This document shows positions 21,157 to 33,800 of a DNA stretch of 64,000 nucleotides, in pieces (position 1 is the stretch's first letter; every line of letters begins with the position of its first letter). The DNA is taken from the NCBI GenBank assembly GCA_022385755.1, contig MU278374.1:248001-312000 (forward strand), written 5' to 3'. A program made the position numbers and the translations under genes. The notes below the pieces were generated by a model. It saw only the letters and a program-made list of their open reading frames with translations. It ran no database searches and was not told the origin of the DNA. This stretch comes from Trametopsis cervina. Lineage: Eukaryota; Basidiomycota; Agaricomycetes; Polyporales; Irpicaceae.

Positions 21157-22411
21157 CAGTATTTTGGCCCTCGACGATTCCAGCGTCCTTGTTTGCCCAT
21201 ATCATTTTGTGACTCTCCTTGTCGCGACGGTGATTGCTTGCCGAAGTCAACGTGGAAATCTGTGGCCTCAGGAAGGCTCTGTAGGAGAGTTCTCAACTGT
21301 TCGGCTTCAGGAATGCCTACGCATCTGACAAAGTAAAGAGGGGGGCGACTGTCCGAAGCGTCCTTTTGATCTGCGACAGTACCATCAGAAACTATGTGAC
21401 AACAACGGAGTAATATACAAACTCACGAGATTTTATCGATACGATCTTGTCTGCAAAATCGTGTTCCTCAAAAAGCCTTTCAAGATCTTCGGGCGTTCCC
21501 TCGAAGCCGGAGATGCACAATACACGCCAGGGTGGTTTCGAATCATTGTAGTTCATCCGTAGAAGCCGACCTGAGTTATCGCGTATCGGATATGCCTCGT
21601 GAGCATCTATTAGTGCAGTTGCATCCTCAATCGAACGGCACACTACGTGCGCGAAGCCACGTGGATCTATAGACGATATGGTCAACACTGGGTCACTACG
21701 CACTGTAACGTTTGTCATGCTCACTCATTCTGATAGTCTGCGGGTCGATATACGGCTTGATAAGTTCCAGTGCCTCTTCCTGTGTCGTACCGTTCAGGAA
21801 GTTGCCCACGAATACTGTCTTCGAAGGTTCCTTGAGTTTGGTAAACGCTCCGTACCGTATGAATAGCTCTGCGCCGTGTAGGGACAAATGTTCTTTGTTG
21901 TGAGACTTGACGGCCGTGTCTGCGTCTTCTGTTTCCATAAACTGAACTGTCGCACGCTTGAAGTTTGCCCCTTCATGTGCATCTCCTAGAAAGCTATGAG
22001 CACGCCGAAACGTAGGTCTGGCCAGAGTTACTCACTGATTACAACGTCACGAATGGGACCGAACTGTGACATTAGGTCTTTGATATCGCTGTACGTGGCT
22101 GCTAAGGGAATATTTTGGATTCGTATTGAGGACGATGGCGCACTGGCCTTTCGTTGCGAAGCGGTTGGCTCGTCGAGATACGGCTGGTCAACAAGACCAT
22201 TCTTAACAGCGGGCATTGGTGGTGAGCGCAACAAAAGAAGTGTTTGTACTTTACGAACCTCTACCCTCAGCGAGCTATAAGTCCTCCAATAAGAAGTCCC
22301 GACTTTGGTCGCCGACGTGTTCAATAACAGCACCGAGCGTGACGCAAAAGCAGCTACTTGAATGTGTCGTGGCCGTATAGACTTGCATACGAGTCGAAAG
22401 GCCTGCATCAT
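21157..22411 (-). CDS. Three-RRM RNA-binding protein with probable mitochondrial presequence
   Basis: The start at 22411 gives MMQAFRLVCKSIRPRHIQ followed by VAAFASRSVLLL: basic, Ser/Ala/Leu-rich and without acidic residues, typical of a mitochondrial targeting peptide. Three RNA-recognition motifs follow. RRM1 begins SIRIQNIPLAATYSDIKDLM; RRM2 has KTVFVGNFLNGTTQEEA and later DPRGFAHVVCRS (RNP1-like); RRM3 has WRVLCISGFEGTPEDLERLF. A C-terminal exon continues as PLYFVRCVGIPEAEQLRTLL, perhaps a fourth degenerate RRM half, and ends NRRGPKY with TGA at 21157-21159. Introns are short and interrupt each RRM. Likely role: binding mitochondrial RNA for processing or stability; the target is unknown. 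I do not know a direct yeast counterpart with this layout. Confidence 0.78.
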
Positions 22412-22724
22412 GGGCAACAGATAGACGCTTCAAGATGTTCTGTCGGTGCAGGAGAACGCCTCACTGGAATGGGATGGGTGGCAGTTGGCAGCAAGGACGA
22501 GAACGGTGATGTTGTGAATCGCCCATAAATTGTTAATGGGCGCTATTATCCCAGGCGCCAGACAAGCCAGGTAGGCAACTTTTGTTTTTATAGGTATCAT
22601 TACTGTACAGGAGCAGCTGGGGTATGATACAATGTTTGATATTTAATTTGTGTATGTCCGTTGTATACATAGCTACGAGTGGCAGTAAACCCCCAGTGAA
22701 TGCGAATGAGACTGCGTCCATATA
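22412..22724. other. Intergenic: promoter of RRM gene, 3' flank of kinase gene
   Basis: 313 bp with no gene seen. Confidence 0.5.
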
Positions 22725-25700
22725 TCACAACGATGTTGGTTCGTCCTTGTCTGGAGCAAATCTAAGACGAGCAAGAAGAACAGTGTCCCACGAATCCGAT
22801 GCCTTCCGAGCTAAAGAAACCTTATTAGCCGATTGCATACCTGGCCCTTCCTCGTGAAACACCGGGCCACCGTGTTTACCGACGGCTGCCGGATCTGGCG
22901 TAACAGAAAATTGCCCCCAAGGTTGTCCAGGTTTAGAAGACGCAAAAACATTAAAGTTGACCTGCTCTCGGGCGGAATTTAATCAGCGCGGATCAAATTT
23001 CGGCGTCATAGGACGTACCAGGCTGTCCGGGTGGTGGTGACTGACGAAAAGAGCGTAATTAGCGGCATCGAGCGTGCAAATAACTGTACAATACCTGTGA
23101 GCTACGTGTATTCACATTGGAACAACGACATATCACTTACCTAAGCATATATCTTCGCGTTGTATGGGGTGATCCTGGCCATAGACACGAAGAATGTCTT
23201 CGATGTTGGCTTGGAACCATCGTTTTGCGGGGCCGAGATCATTGATGAAGCGGAACATGGTGGATTCCGTAAATAAATGTGCAGCTTTGTGGCCGTTTCG
23301 GAGCGGTGCAGAGTACCGTCGGCCTACATTGCGCCTGATGAAAGTCTAAGACATCGCTATCTGAGAGAAAATGAAAGCGCTTACGGGGAGGATCCTTCGC
23401 CCTTGCCTCGTGACAGCCAGCCTTGTATTACATCCATACCCCGCTGGGCAGCAGTTCGCTTTTCTAGCTTCTCCTCCTTTTGGGAAAGCGTCCCAGTGCC
23501 TTTGACGTACCCGTTCATGGAAGACATCTTTTGGATGATTGCTTCCGAGCTATCCAGGGGCCTGAATGCGTTGAATAGGGTAACAAATGAACCTGTTGGT
23601 TTCCGATGATAGCCTACATCTCCAAGAAATACCGGGACTGGCGTCCACAAAGGTAGGATGACTATAGTAGGACGCCAGAATTAGCTTCTGTTCTGAACTA
23701 GCGAAACTGACGTATGACTTACGGGAGGGGTGGTATTCATGTTGCAACGTCAGCCTGTAGCGCCTCTCGTTTCGGATCTCAGCTATCCTAGGATTTGACG
23801 GAGGAGGGGTGATTGGTCTTGGGTGATCGCCATATTCATCGGAACGTTCAGTCGAAGAAGGGTACATGATAGAAGATGCACGGCTTGAGTACCCCGACGA
23901 CTCGGAGGGTTGTCTCGCATTCACAGTGGTAGATGAAGCTGGTATAATAGTAGGTTCCGAGAGAGAACTCTGTCGGTATATCGGTCTATTGCCAACACCA
24001 TCGAACGACGATGACGATTGGTGCTCTGTGACTGAAGATTCAGAGTTGGGGACCAGAGAGGGTAAATCAATGGAGGTGACATCGGCTGTAGCACAAATTG
24101 CGTTGAGACGTCACCAACCACAGATCAGGATTGGTTTACTCACGAGGCATCACAGACAATGGAATGATGGTCATGGCCGGGCTTTGCGCATCCTTGTCTA
24201 AACAATCAATCCACCGTTCCCATCCCTTCTCGATCTCGGCCTCTCCTTCCTGGACGACTTCAACTCCATTCCAGCCATGCACTTTGCGCAGCAAGGCGAT
24301 CTGTTCATCGAGCTTTGAGAATGAGATTCTGGCCTCGGGAACTTTATCCCAGCACTGGTGGAGGATCTTCAGTAGCTCGGGGCTCCATGCTCGTAAAGAG
24401 GGTGGCTCTGGACGCTTGTCTTGGTCTACATGTCACATATCAGCGGATCGAACAGTAACGAGGCATTGCCATCAACCCACCAAGTACGAAATGTCGGACG
24501 GTATCACCACTTGCCAAAAACCAAGGCACATTCCCTTTACTCAGAAGCTCGACGCACGTTATAGCGAACGCGTAAATGTCGATTTGGGGTGTCAAGTCGC
24601 TGATGCCAGACATCAGCTCGGGAGCCTGCCAGCGCAATGTCCCATCTACGAAAAGGCTTAGTGGAAGGAAAGGGGTAGGCGCAAACATTTAAACTCACGA
24701 GGCAGGGGTTGACCACTGATACGGCAAGCTTCGGATTTCATCTCACTTTGCCCAAAGTCCGAGATAATACAATGGCCGAAGTCATTCACAAGAATGTTTG
24801 CACACTGGTGGCGGAGGCCGGCAGGTTAATAGACGTCACGGAAGATCCAGATAACACACCTTCAGATCTCCATGGAGAATTCCTCTTCCGTGCAGATAAA
24901 CCATACCACCAACGATTTCATGGACCATCCTCAGTACTCCCTGCGCAGGATCGTCTAATAACGCATCCCACTCGTGCTTAGAGAGGCCTTTGACCCACTT
25001 CGCCACATTCCCCCTCTCGTAACACCGACTGACAAAGAACCAGGGGCTACGAGCTTCATCAGGTACGTCCCAACCACTGGTAGCACTGATTCCCCCGAGG
25101 CTATGGAAGCTATCTGCCAGGGTGCCACTAGGAAGACCGTTTCTGGGGGAGTGTGGATGGAGATGACCGCTTGCGTCGTACGCGCTTGCACCAATCAACT
25201 CCAGTACGTTTGGGTGTCTGAGTTCATCCCAGACAATGACTTCTCTGAGGAAGAGCTCTTTGGGCGTCCAAGGAGCCAACACTTTTACAGCGACGGTTCT
25301 GCCTCTATACGATCCTCGCCAGACCTCGCCGAAATAGCCTTGACCTATCTTGGCATCACGAATGATTTCGTACTGGGTAATAGTCCATGAAGGAAGGGAA
25401 AGGGCTGCTGGTGGAGTGCCCGCACTGGTAGAGAGCCTTAGCAGAGACTCGATGCTTGACTCGATGAACTCTCTATCAAGGGTATCCCGGGATCCGCCTG
25501 ATCCGCTGGACTTGCTGGATTTTGTTGTATGCGACCCTGTGGTTTTTCTCCGCAGGCGAGTTTCGGTCGTGGCTTCTGCGTTCGAATCCTCTGTGCCCAT
25601 TGCGTGTTCGCCCTGTGGAGTGGAAGCTTCGACGAAATTGGCGGCGATTCCCTGCAGAGGACCCTCGTCTGCAGGGCTAGTCGTTATGTGCTCAGTTGTC

Positions 25701-28325
25701 ACATACGTAATTTGTTCCTGCTCTGTAGCTTGCCTGTCCTTTTCAAGTCTCTCCTTCTCTTCTCTCTCCTTTCGAATCTCCTCCTCAAGGGCTCGTTGCA
25801 GAGCCTTGATGGCCTCTGGCATCTCTTCCTGCCTCACCTGCAGGACTTTGAGCATCTCAAAGTCGTCGCCAGTAGCTACAGCCTTGCGCAGAAGTTCTCG
25901 TAGCGCCACCGTATCATGAGCGAAGTCGTGCGAATTTTGCAACTCAGATAGCTGGGTGATGGTACTCATGACCTCCTTGCTGCTGAGCTTTGATGGGTCA
26001 GAAGAGACAACCTGAGCGATAGATGCCAATGGGTAGTGGACTGGTTCCGGGAAAGTGATTTCAGGTAGAGGTTCGTAGGAGACAGAGTCCAGGGAAACGA
26101 GGTTGGGAACACCCAGAGAGTTTAGACGTTGTACATCACTGGGACTAGTGACATCCTGTAATAACAGGCCGCCAGAATTGGAGGGTCCTTGTCCTTGTTG
26201 AGGGTTGAGGAGTTCCGGGTTGAATCCAGGAAGGACCGACTGAGGTGGCAAATTACTGTAGTATGGCGGCAGGGGCGAGTTCGCCGACGGCGGAGTGTGT
26301 AGAACGCGCTCTAGCAGTGAAGCAATCTCGGCCTTTCGTTCTTCCTCTGCTCTGAGCACATGCTTGAGTATGCGAAGCTGTATTGACACCTAAATTCAGT
26401 AGGATATGAGTATCGCAGCATCGTTGAGTGTGTTATACATACTCCAAAAACACTTAATGCGTCATTGAGAGCTGCGTCACAGCCAGCTAGCTCTATCTGA
26501 ATCTCTTCACGCTTCAGATATCTCTTGAGGAAAGGACGCCTATTCTGCTTCTGGAGTAGTACCAACACCTTATTGAAAGCGCTGCCAATATTGTTGGTTG
26601 AGAGATGGTCGATACAATGACAAAGACGGATACTTACGCCACAAGACGTTCCATAGGTGCCTCTAATTCGTCTCCCACTACCCTTGCACCTTCAGGCGGA
26701 GTCTTTGAATCAGCCAGGCCTGTGCCCTCGCGCGGAGACCCTTTCGGGGATGCTGTGCCTCCCAGTCTTGGGGAGCTGAGCATGCCCTTTCCTGATTCAC
26801 TACCAGCTGGCGGAGGTGGTGATCCAACAGGCGGCGAGGGCAGATGGCCGCTCCGTGGGGATCCATGCAACGTCGGACTAAACTTGGGACTTCCAATACC
26901 GTCTGCCCCTGCGATCTCTTCCCGCACGGAAATGAGAATATTTGCACAACGCTCGGTGAGACGTAAGCAGACTTTCTTATTCAGCTAAGAATGTTATGAA
27001 GCTAAATCAACAAGAAGCAATTCCATCCCAGCAGGCCACTCACATCGACAGCCTGCGCGGCGTCCCAGATGCTCAAGAGCACTCTAGCTGCTGTCACCAA
27101 TCCTGGAACAGGAGCAAATTCCAAAACCTCGGCGCCAATAGCGAGGAGTTCATGAGCACCTTCGCCTACCCACGACGTCGCGCGCAAAACTTTCTGCAAG
27201 ATATTTAGTACTAGAGTGTGACTCAGGTAGTCACCCTACCTCTTTCGTGGTTCGCAAAGCTTCGTCTTCAGCGACGATTTCACGGTCTTGCTGACGTTCG
27301 ATACCATGATGTCTATGATCGCCGTCTCGGGGTTGAGGTTCGGATACGCTGCCGCTACTCCATGGTCTACGATGTTCGGAGGTCCACCACCTGCCGCGCG
27401 CCACTATGTCCCCAGTATCCTTAGGTTCAGGAGGTACCTCGAAGCCGTAGCCCGCATCCACGGTGCGTGGAAGATCCGAGTGAGAGATATTGTACGCAAA
27501 TAACCCCTCGCCATCTTCCTCTTCGTGTCTTCCGCCGGGCCCCGATGTTACTTCGTCCGCAGACGTCACCCTATGACTAACCACCTCTGCAATGTTGACC
27601 GTTCTGGTAGAAGACAGCGATGATTCGGAGCCTGATCGCGGACGTTTCTTCCTGATTAGACTGCCTGGTAACCGCGAAAGCCAGGTGGGGCTCACTCCAC
27701 GCCTCTCTGATCTGGTAGCGCTACGGGTGAGCGAAAAGGCGCGACCTCTACCCTTGCCAGGGCGTTGCTCCGATCTCGTCGCCGATGCAGGCCTTGAACT
27801 CGGTGAGCTATGAGATTGATTGGTAGATGGTAGGGGTAGTGGTGAAGACACGACTCGCACCATCTCCGTTGCACGTATCAGACCTCCATGAGGAATGGGC
27901 CCTTTACCTCCTGAAACGGCAGGAGTAAACGCACTGGATGTATGGGATGCCGGAACGGATGGCACGGGGAAAGAGACGTGAGATGTGTGTTTCAAAGGAT
28001 GTAACCGCTCATGTGAAGACGAGGCAGGGGTAGACTGCTGTAGGACGGAGGGTATTCTCGAGGTAGAAATCGAATGTCCTCTGGAACGCCTCCCTATAGT
28101 CGCAGCATTCATAGTATCGATGGTCTCATCGATGGTGTGGGAGACAGGTGGAAGAGTTGATTTGTTCATATGTGGAGTCCTCGACGACGAGCGCGACGAA
28201 TGTTCGGAAGGGGGGGAGAGGGCTTGATTTTGGTGTCCACTAAAGCTCACATTTGTACTAGATGATAACGAGTCAGAAGTAGATCCTGATCCACTTGGAG
28301 GATGAAGGGGGAAGGGTGGAGACAT
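22725..28325 (-). CDS. Large TKL-type protein kinase with MLKL-NTD-like helical bundle and basidiomycete C-terminal domain
   Basis: About ten introns join into a protein of roughly 1,650 residues. Residues ~1-360 are Ser/Pro/Arg-rich and disordered. Residues ~363-600 form an amphipathic helical region (LEFAPVPGLVTAARVLLSIW, CLRLTERCANILISV, FNKVLVLLQKQNRRPFLKRY, LNDALSVFG). This resembles the four-helix bundle of MLKL-like proteins common in agaricomycetes, with a ~70-residue Pro/Gly/Ser insertion between helices. A kinase domain (~900-1190) has GQGYFGEVWRG, VAVKVL, HGDLK, ISDFGQ and GTLRWQAPE: all catalytic residues are present, TKL-like. The C-terminal part has WTPVPVFLGDVGYHRKPTG and YALFVSHHHPDS, ending DKDEPTSL. 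The start ATG at 28325 lies in a Ser-rich leader. Likely a signalling kinase, possibly in a cell-death or incompatibility pathway; that is inference. Confidence 0.87.
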
Positions 28326-28397
28326 GGCTTCCGAGCGTGCGCGCTGAGCGTCCAAGAAAAGGACGGCTCAGCCAGCTGCGGCAGCGGCACACGTCTG

Positions 28398-28900
28398 CTA
28401 TGTGGCTTGAACCCTTCTGTAGAGGCCGAACAGTAGGCCTTTATCAGCTGGAGAATGAAGAATGTCATAAGTCTTGTCTGGGATCGATGAAGCAGGAATA
28501 CGAACATGCGTCGGTGGCTGGGTATCACCCGGATACTGTAGTGGTGACCGTCCTTCCCACGGGTACAATGGCCCTGTCAAATCCGAATTGAATGCTGCTT
28601 CAAGCAATTGGGGGAGGTAGAATGTCCGAACAGGATGGTCATGCACGCGACGGATCTTGTAATTCGTCGGCTCAGTGCTTGTCCTGGAATGCAGTACGAA
28701 GCGGTGCACGTTGGTGTAACAGCGCGCGCCAGTCTCTTTGACTACTTGTTATGGGATATCAGGGTCAAGCAGCGCGCAGCCAGGTGCTCACGGTGCTTCA
28801 CCTGGAGCATCCAGGACGAATGGTCAATGGTAACTTGATGGTCGCTGTGCAGATGCAAGATCCCCATTGTGGTCAACCATTGCTTTCGCGTGTTCACCAT
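28398..28900 (-). CDS. Small unrecognised protein J (150 aa) just upstream of the kinase
   Basis: Exons 28792-28900 and 28741-28398 are joined by a canonical 43-bp intron (GTGAGC...AAGTAG) and give 150 residues starting MVNTRKQW. A second in-frame ATG lies at 28867. Motifs visible are HSDHQVTIDHSSWMLQVKH and VHDHPVRTFYLPQLLEAAF; nothing is recognised. The stop at 28398 is only 73 bp before the kinase ATG at 28325 on the same strand. The two are therefore either very tightly spaced genes or one transcript, or the kinase has a further N-terminal exon set that I have split. No membrane segment or signal peptide is seen. Confidence 0.5.
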
Positions 28901-30415
28901 GCTTCTTTTCACGTGGTAATTAGCGGCAAGCCCTTTTAGGAAGGTGTTGTAGTTTGATGACGGGCTTCGGTGGGTCACCAAACAATCAAGTCACGAGGCG
29001 GCTCACACCATCGTATGGCAAATTATTGAAAATCATACGACTTCTAATAGCTACAGCACTTCATAGTGGACTGGGTACTTGCGTTGATAGACGTCGCCAT
29101 AGATGATTTGGACGATCGTGCATCCGAAGTGCCTGGTGCGTGAAAAGTCTGTTTGATAGGTCAAGAAAAAAATCCAGTACTGCCATTGACTATTACAACC
29201 TAAATTAATCCTGTGATTTGTGATTTACGTGCGCTGAACCAATGAGAAGCTGCGTTAAGATACGCATGATGTCTTATTTACACGCGTATAATGGGCGGTG
29301 TACCGTTTTCTTGGCATTAGATAGCATATTTGGCCGCATACCTGCATGCGTTCTAGCTGATGGTGAATACATGTAAACGATAGGTGTCAACCTCTGTCAG
29401 TATGCAAAGACATGGCATCCAACCAGGTATAAATCGCAATGGCCTAAGCGTGGCTGCCATGGAGAACGTAATCGGCGGGTAACATGTCACGCGGAAACAA
29501 AAGTCTCGGAGTTCCTGAATATCAGAGTAAAGATAGATGGAATATAAAGAGTGTTACAGTTTGCGCAATCACGTTTAGAAGCCTAAGGAAAAGCTTGGTT
29601 CTTATCAGTAGGAAGCACTAGAACAACGTACTGACATAAATAAGGTCACTCGAGGATCCACTGAGACCGCTAAAAAGACCAACTGAATTACCTGAAGTGC
29701 ACAGTCACAGCAGTCTTGACGTCTATAGACCATTCAATACCTACAGGTGAAACGTGCCAATAGTATAATAGATCTGCAAGAAGGATAGCCTTATCGAAGT
29801 GTGGCGATGCCTTGAACGAAGCTTGAAGATGGCCATACAACATCCTTGAATAATATCAGTACAATCGCTTCGCCGATTCCAATACACGCGGAATGCGTGA
29901 TCAACCAATAGATACCTGTCCAACAAATTTAGTCCGCGGCGATTTAGGAACCAAGACAATGGATATATGAACCGCGCGCTGCCGAGCATGACCAGCTCAA
30001 TCTGGTTGGCTATTCTTTCCACATAAAACGCCCGGTCGGCCTGACCTTTCGTTGCAGGGACCAATCGCCTTCTCCGTGTTTGAGACCCGATGGAGACCAA
30101 ACCTTGCGGTGGACGTTGCAGATACAAAATCTATCGCATTATAGACGCGAACTTAATCACAGCAGTCTCTGTGTAATGCATTCACTCTTACTTGAGGTGA
30201 GTGCGAGTAGCGTCAGTGCTATACGTAGAAATCACTAAGCAATGGTCATCCGCAAGGAGAGGACGGCGCCGCGGATCCGCGTGTCAGACTGTGACTTGTC
30301 ACGCCGTCGCCCCGTCTACCAAGCGCGTGACACTTGTATGACACTTGGCTGATTCCTCCACGCTCGCAGTTATTGCTTATCGACTCTGACTCACACATGA
30401 AATTCTGACGGAATC

Positions 30416-30834
30416 ATGCTCGTTGCAGTGTCTATGGGATGGGATGAGAAGACTCGGCACTTGACTGGTGTTAGCATCAGGAATGCGACGTGTCAATACC
30501 AGTCAGTGGAGGACGGTTTCGACCTGTCTCACAACTTCATTCATTATGGTGTAAGTGTCCACTTCTACGATTATTTGAGGAGTCTGATGTTTTATATTGT
30601 CATCAGCTTGTTAGGACAATGTATAAGTGGTCGAAATTAGCATCGTTACTGCCAGCCGCGCTACAATACCCAAGGTTGAGCCCACCCACATTCCTTGCAG
30701 CGCTGCCGTTGTGCATTGCCAGAATGAAGATCAGCCTCCACACCACATTGTGTCAGGACTCTCATACCCTTACTGTAAATAGCTGGCGTGGAACGTGGCG
30801 TAACGTTGCTTCGATTGCACTTGGAGATATCTGA
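30416..30834 (+). CDS. Possible small gene (~120 aa), unsupported by homology
   Basis: ATG at 30416, exon to 30550, canonical GTAAGT...CAG intron 30551-30606, then an open frame to TGA at 30832-30834 (about 120 residues). The start is MLVAVSMGWDEKTRHLTG. No domain is recognised. The preceding 130 bp has an inverted repeat GTGAC-TT-GTCAC (30291-30302) and two TGACACTTG copies (30328-30336, 30339-30347), which could be promoter elements. It could equally be chance. Confidence 0.2.
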
Positions 30835-33800
30835 GGTCACTGAGCAGCAAGTAATGCGCGATGGCCAAAAGATCTATGCGATTGGTGGGATTATGAGAAG
30901 GTTTGCTCCTTTCGCGAGTGCTGGCAATACTAATATCCCCCACTGTCATAGCCGTTGCACCGCGTAGGAGTTCCTTAGCATGTTATGTGGAAGCGGACAT
31001 GATAAATGAGAATGGTATGTGAAATAATGATAATCCGTTGAGAATTACCTGACTATTCTGTCGCTGGCAATCAATTGTTTACTACAGGGCCGAGCTCGAC
31101 TGAGCAGCCAACCGATGCACGAGACCAACCATTAATACGGTGTACCACGCTTGGTCGCCATGCATCGTAGAGGATTGACTGTGCAATCGCGGTTCCAGCA
31201 GTTGGGAATGGTGCATAATAAGTGCGTGACATCCCAAGTGTTCTCTGATCGAAATGATGTTTCGTTGCCCACTGGGTGCGATATAGCGATGTTATATTGA
31301 CAAGCACGATGAACATGATCTATATTCATTTTCGCAGCCTCATCTTACGCAATTCATAGTGTCATAGCGGTTGATTTGGCTTCGCAAACCTCGTACCGGC
31401 GCGAGTGAGGCACAGCTCCACGCTGCAAACATCGGACGAAAGACAAATAGCCTATCACAAGACCCGGAAATGCGTACTGGAACGTGAATACAAAGCTAGT
31501 TCTTGCATTCTCTCTGCTGATAAGCTTGATCTTGTAGCATGGCATATGTATAAACTTGCGTTCCATCGTCAGCAACAGCACACATGCTCATACAAGCGGC
31601 AATTTGCGGATCGCGAAGATCATCCGACGTCTTACTTCAATTGTCGACCCTGGTCCACCATACCCGTGTAGCTCTCACAGGGCTGTCAACGTACCACTCC
31701 CCGACATGACCTGGTCATTCATGCGCGAGCGTAAGTCAGATTCTCCAACAACGCCAGTCCGCGTTAAATTATGGCCTATGTTCGGCACCGGTAGTAATTC
31801 GGCACCTGATAGTTCGGGTAGGCAGCGCTGCCCTACGTTACATGCCGCATATTTACCGTCCTATCGCACTCGGAGATATTGTCAGTCGAGCAGCTTCCAT
31901 CAACCTAGTAGTTCATCTTTTTTGCAGGACGAAGTCGTCTGGGGGCCGAATCCAACCAGTCATCGCGAGTTCGTCTCAAGATATCTTGAGAGGTAGGTCA
32001 CATTTATTGTGGCGGATTGCCTCTAGATGATCATGCCCTGCTCTCGCAGGACGGCGTGGCCTCGCATCACGGCAAACGCTAGCCATATATCGGTGACCTT
32101 CAGCCGTAAATGCTGTGGGTGCACACCAATGCCATTGGAGGTCATCGACCGTATCGATACCCTCAATGTGCGTAGCTGAACATCTGGCTCGTCTCATTGT
32201 GGCCTTCAGCCACACTGGTCCATTGCGCCTACCGACGCCGCGTACGGCGCAGCCGTAAGACAACCTTGCGGTTTGTCGAAGAAAAGTGCAGAGGAAAATT
32301 GCCTGGCTATGTTCACGTCCTGCTAGGTGAGTCATGGCGACTTTTGTGCAAGTTCACCGTTGAATTCAAATCGCTTATCCCGGCCAGGTTACACACAACC
32401 AACCTCCGCTGAGATCACACCGCTCGGGCTCAGTGTGGGAGACACGTATTCAGTGCAGGCCTCATTAATCAGACGGCAGTCACACACTCTCGGTTCATGG
32501 GAAGCTTTTATACTAAACAGTCAGTACGCAGAGCAACGTCGTAGCGCTGTCCGCATCTAACTGCTATCGCTCAGGTTTAAGCTTTGCTGCGCACGGATTC
32601 TCAGGATGCGGGAATGCCAACACAACCCGCTAACGAGTGCCTGGTGTCCCGCGTTCACCAACCAGCGCGATCTTCGTCAATCATCCATTCCTTCCTTGTT
32701 ACTGCCTACCGGGCTCTAGCAGTCGCATTCGGACGCTAGACTCACCCGAAGACCATCCTTGATGATGAAGTCGCCAGGTGGCCTTTGCAAACCTGTCAGA
32801 TGATCATAGCGGCCCGTACGTCCACTTACACCTACCTGCCATACATGTAGGTTTATCTACCACAGTTGTAACATGCTTGGCATGTGGTGATACGGGATGC
32901 TGAAATATGAGCTAGGTCTAATTGATGCCGGCACGCTCTGTACAAGGGCAAGCGGATGCCGGTGACAGTTCGATGAGCCTCATTTCTGTGCTTGACTCTC
33001 TGGAATCAGCCGCTCATACACCCGTTTCACAGCATCAGCGTCCCAGAGGAGTACATTATGTCGCTGCAAGCTTTGACCAGGTGGTCTTACCCCTGCCCTT
33101 CTTTATGACGATAGTGCCATAACCCCATCTCAAGTTGAAACAGACTGTTCAATTGTCGAAGCCAACGTTGATACTGTCTATCTGATAGACACAGGACTCG
33201 GGTTCACATGACGGTAAGACGCATGTCAATAGGCAGCGTCTCGCTGATTCTGTAAAACCAGCGCGGTCTACTAAAGTGGTAGGCTTGTGTTTGATGCTCG
33301 AACGTATTGCTGCCTTTCAATGCGGCAGCAGTCACCGCATGCTCATGAGAATGTTCACGGAGCAGCGCACAACCATACTCGAATGTGGCATGCACACAGG
33401 TAAGCGCTATCCCCATCATTGCCGTCACAGTGATAACGAGAACATTATCGAATCGCAGACCGCGCTGCTCTCAAGGCAGTAATATCCACAACTAAATGCT
33501 ATAGGCCGACTCAGAGCCCCCGGGTGAACGAAAACTTAAGCGATCCATACCACACGATTTGCTCAACGGGCCGTATCCATGCGAGGCCCTCGCATACTAC
33601 ATACCATCAGCTTATCCGCTCCCAGGAATTCTATCGGCTTTCGAGTCGCAAATAGTCCGAGACGCGTGTGTTCTCCGCAATGGTTCTCTAGCGTCGACTG
33701 GCCATTCCGGTTACACTAAGCTTTTGACCCTGAAGGCATCAATGATGTTCTCCCACCGACGTGTCGTCTATCCTGCCGCGCGCCATTCGTTTATATGGAA

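Noticed and set aside
25350..25919. Long open frame on the plus strand inside the kinase gene (189 codons)
   Set aside because: It is antisense to the conserved kinase/linker exon, has no recognisable motifs and lacks its own promoter or splice pattern; it reflects codon bias of the minus-strand gene.
29741..30127. 128-codon minus-strand frame
   Set aside because: It opens only with a non-ATG codon, lacks motifs and splice support, and has unremarkable composition.
33100..33250. tRNA-like GGTTC box
   Set aside because: The bases around GGGTTCACATG do not fit the B-box consensus and no matching A box or cloverleaf could be drawn.
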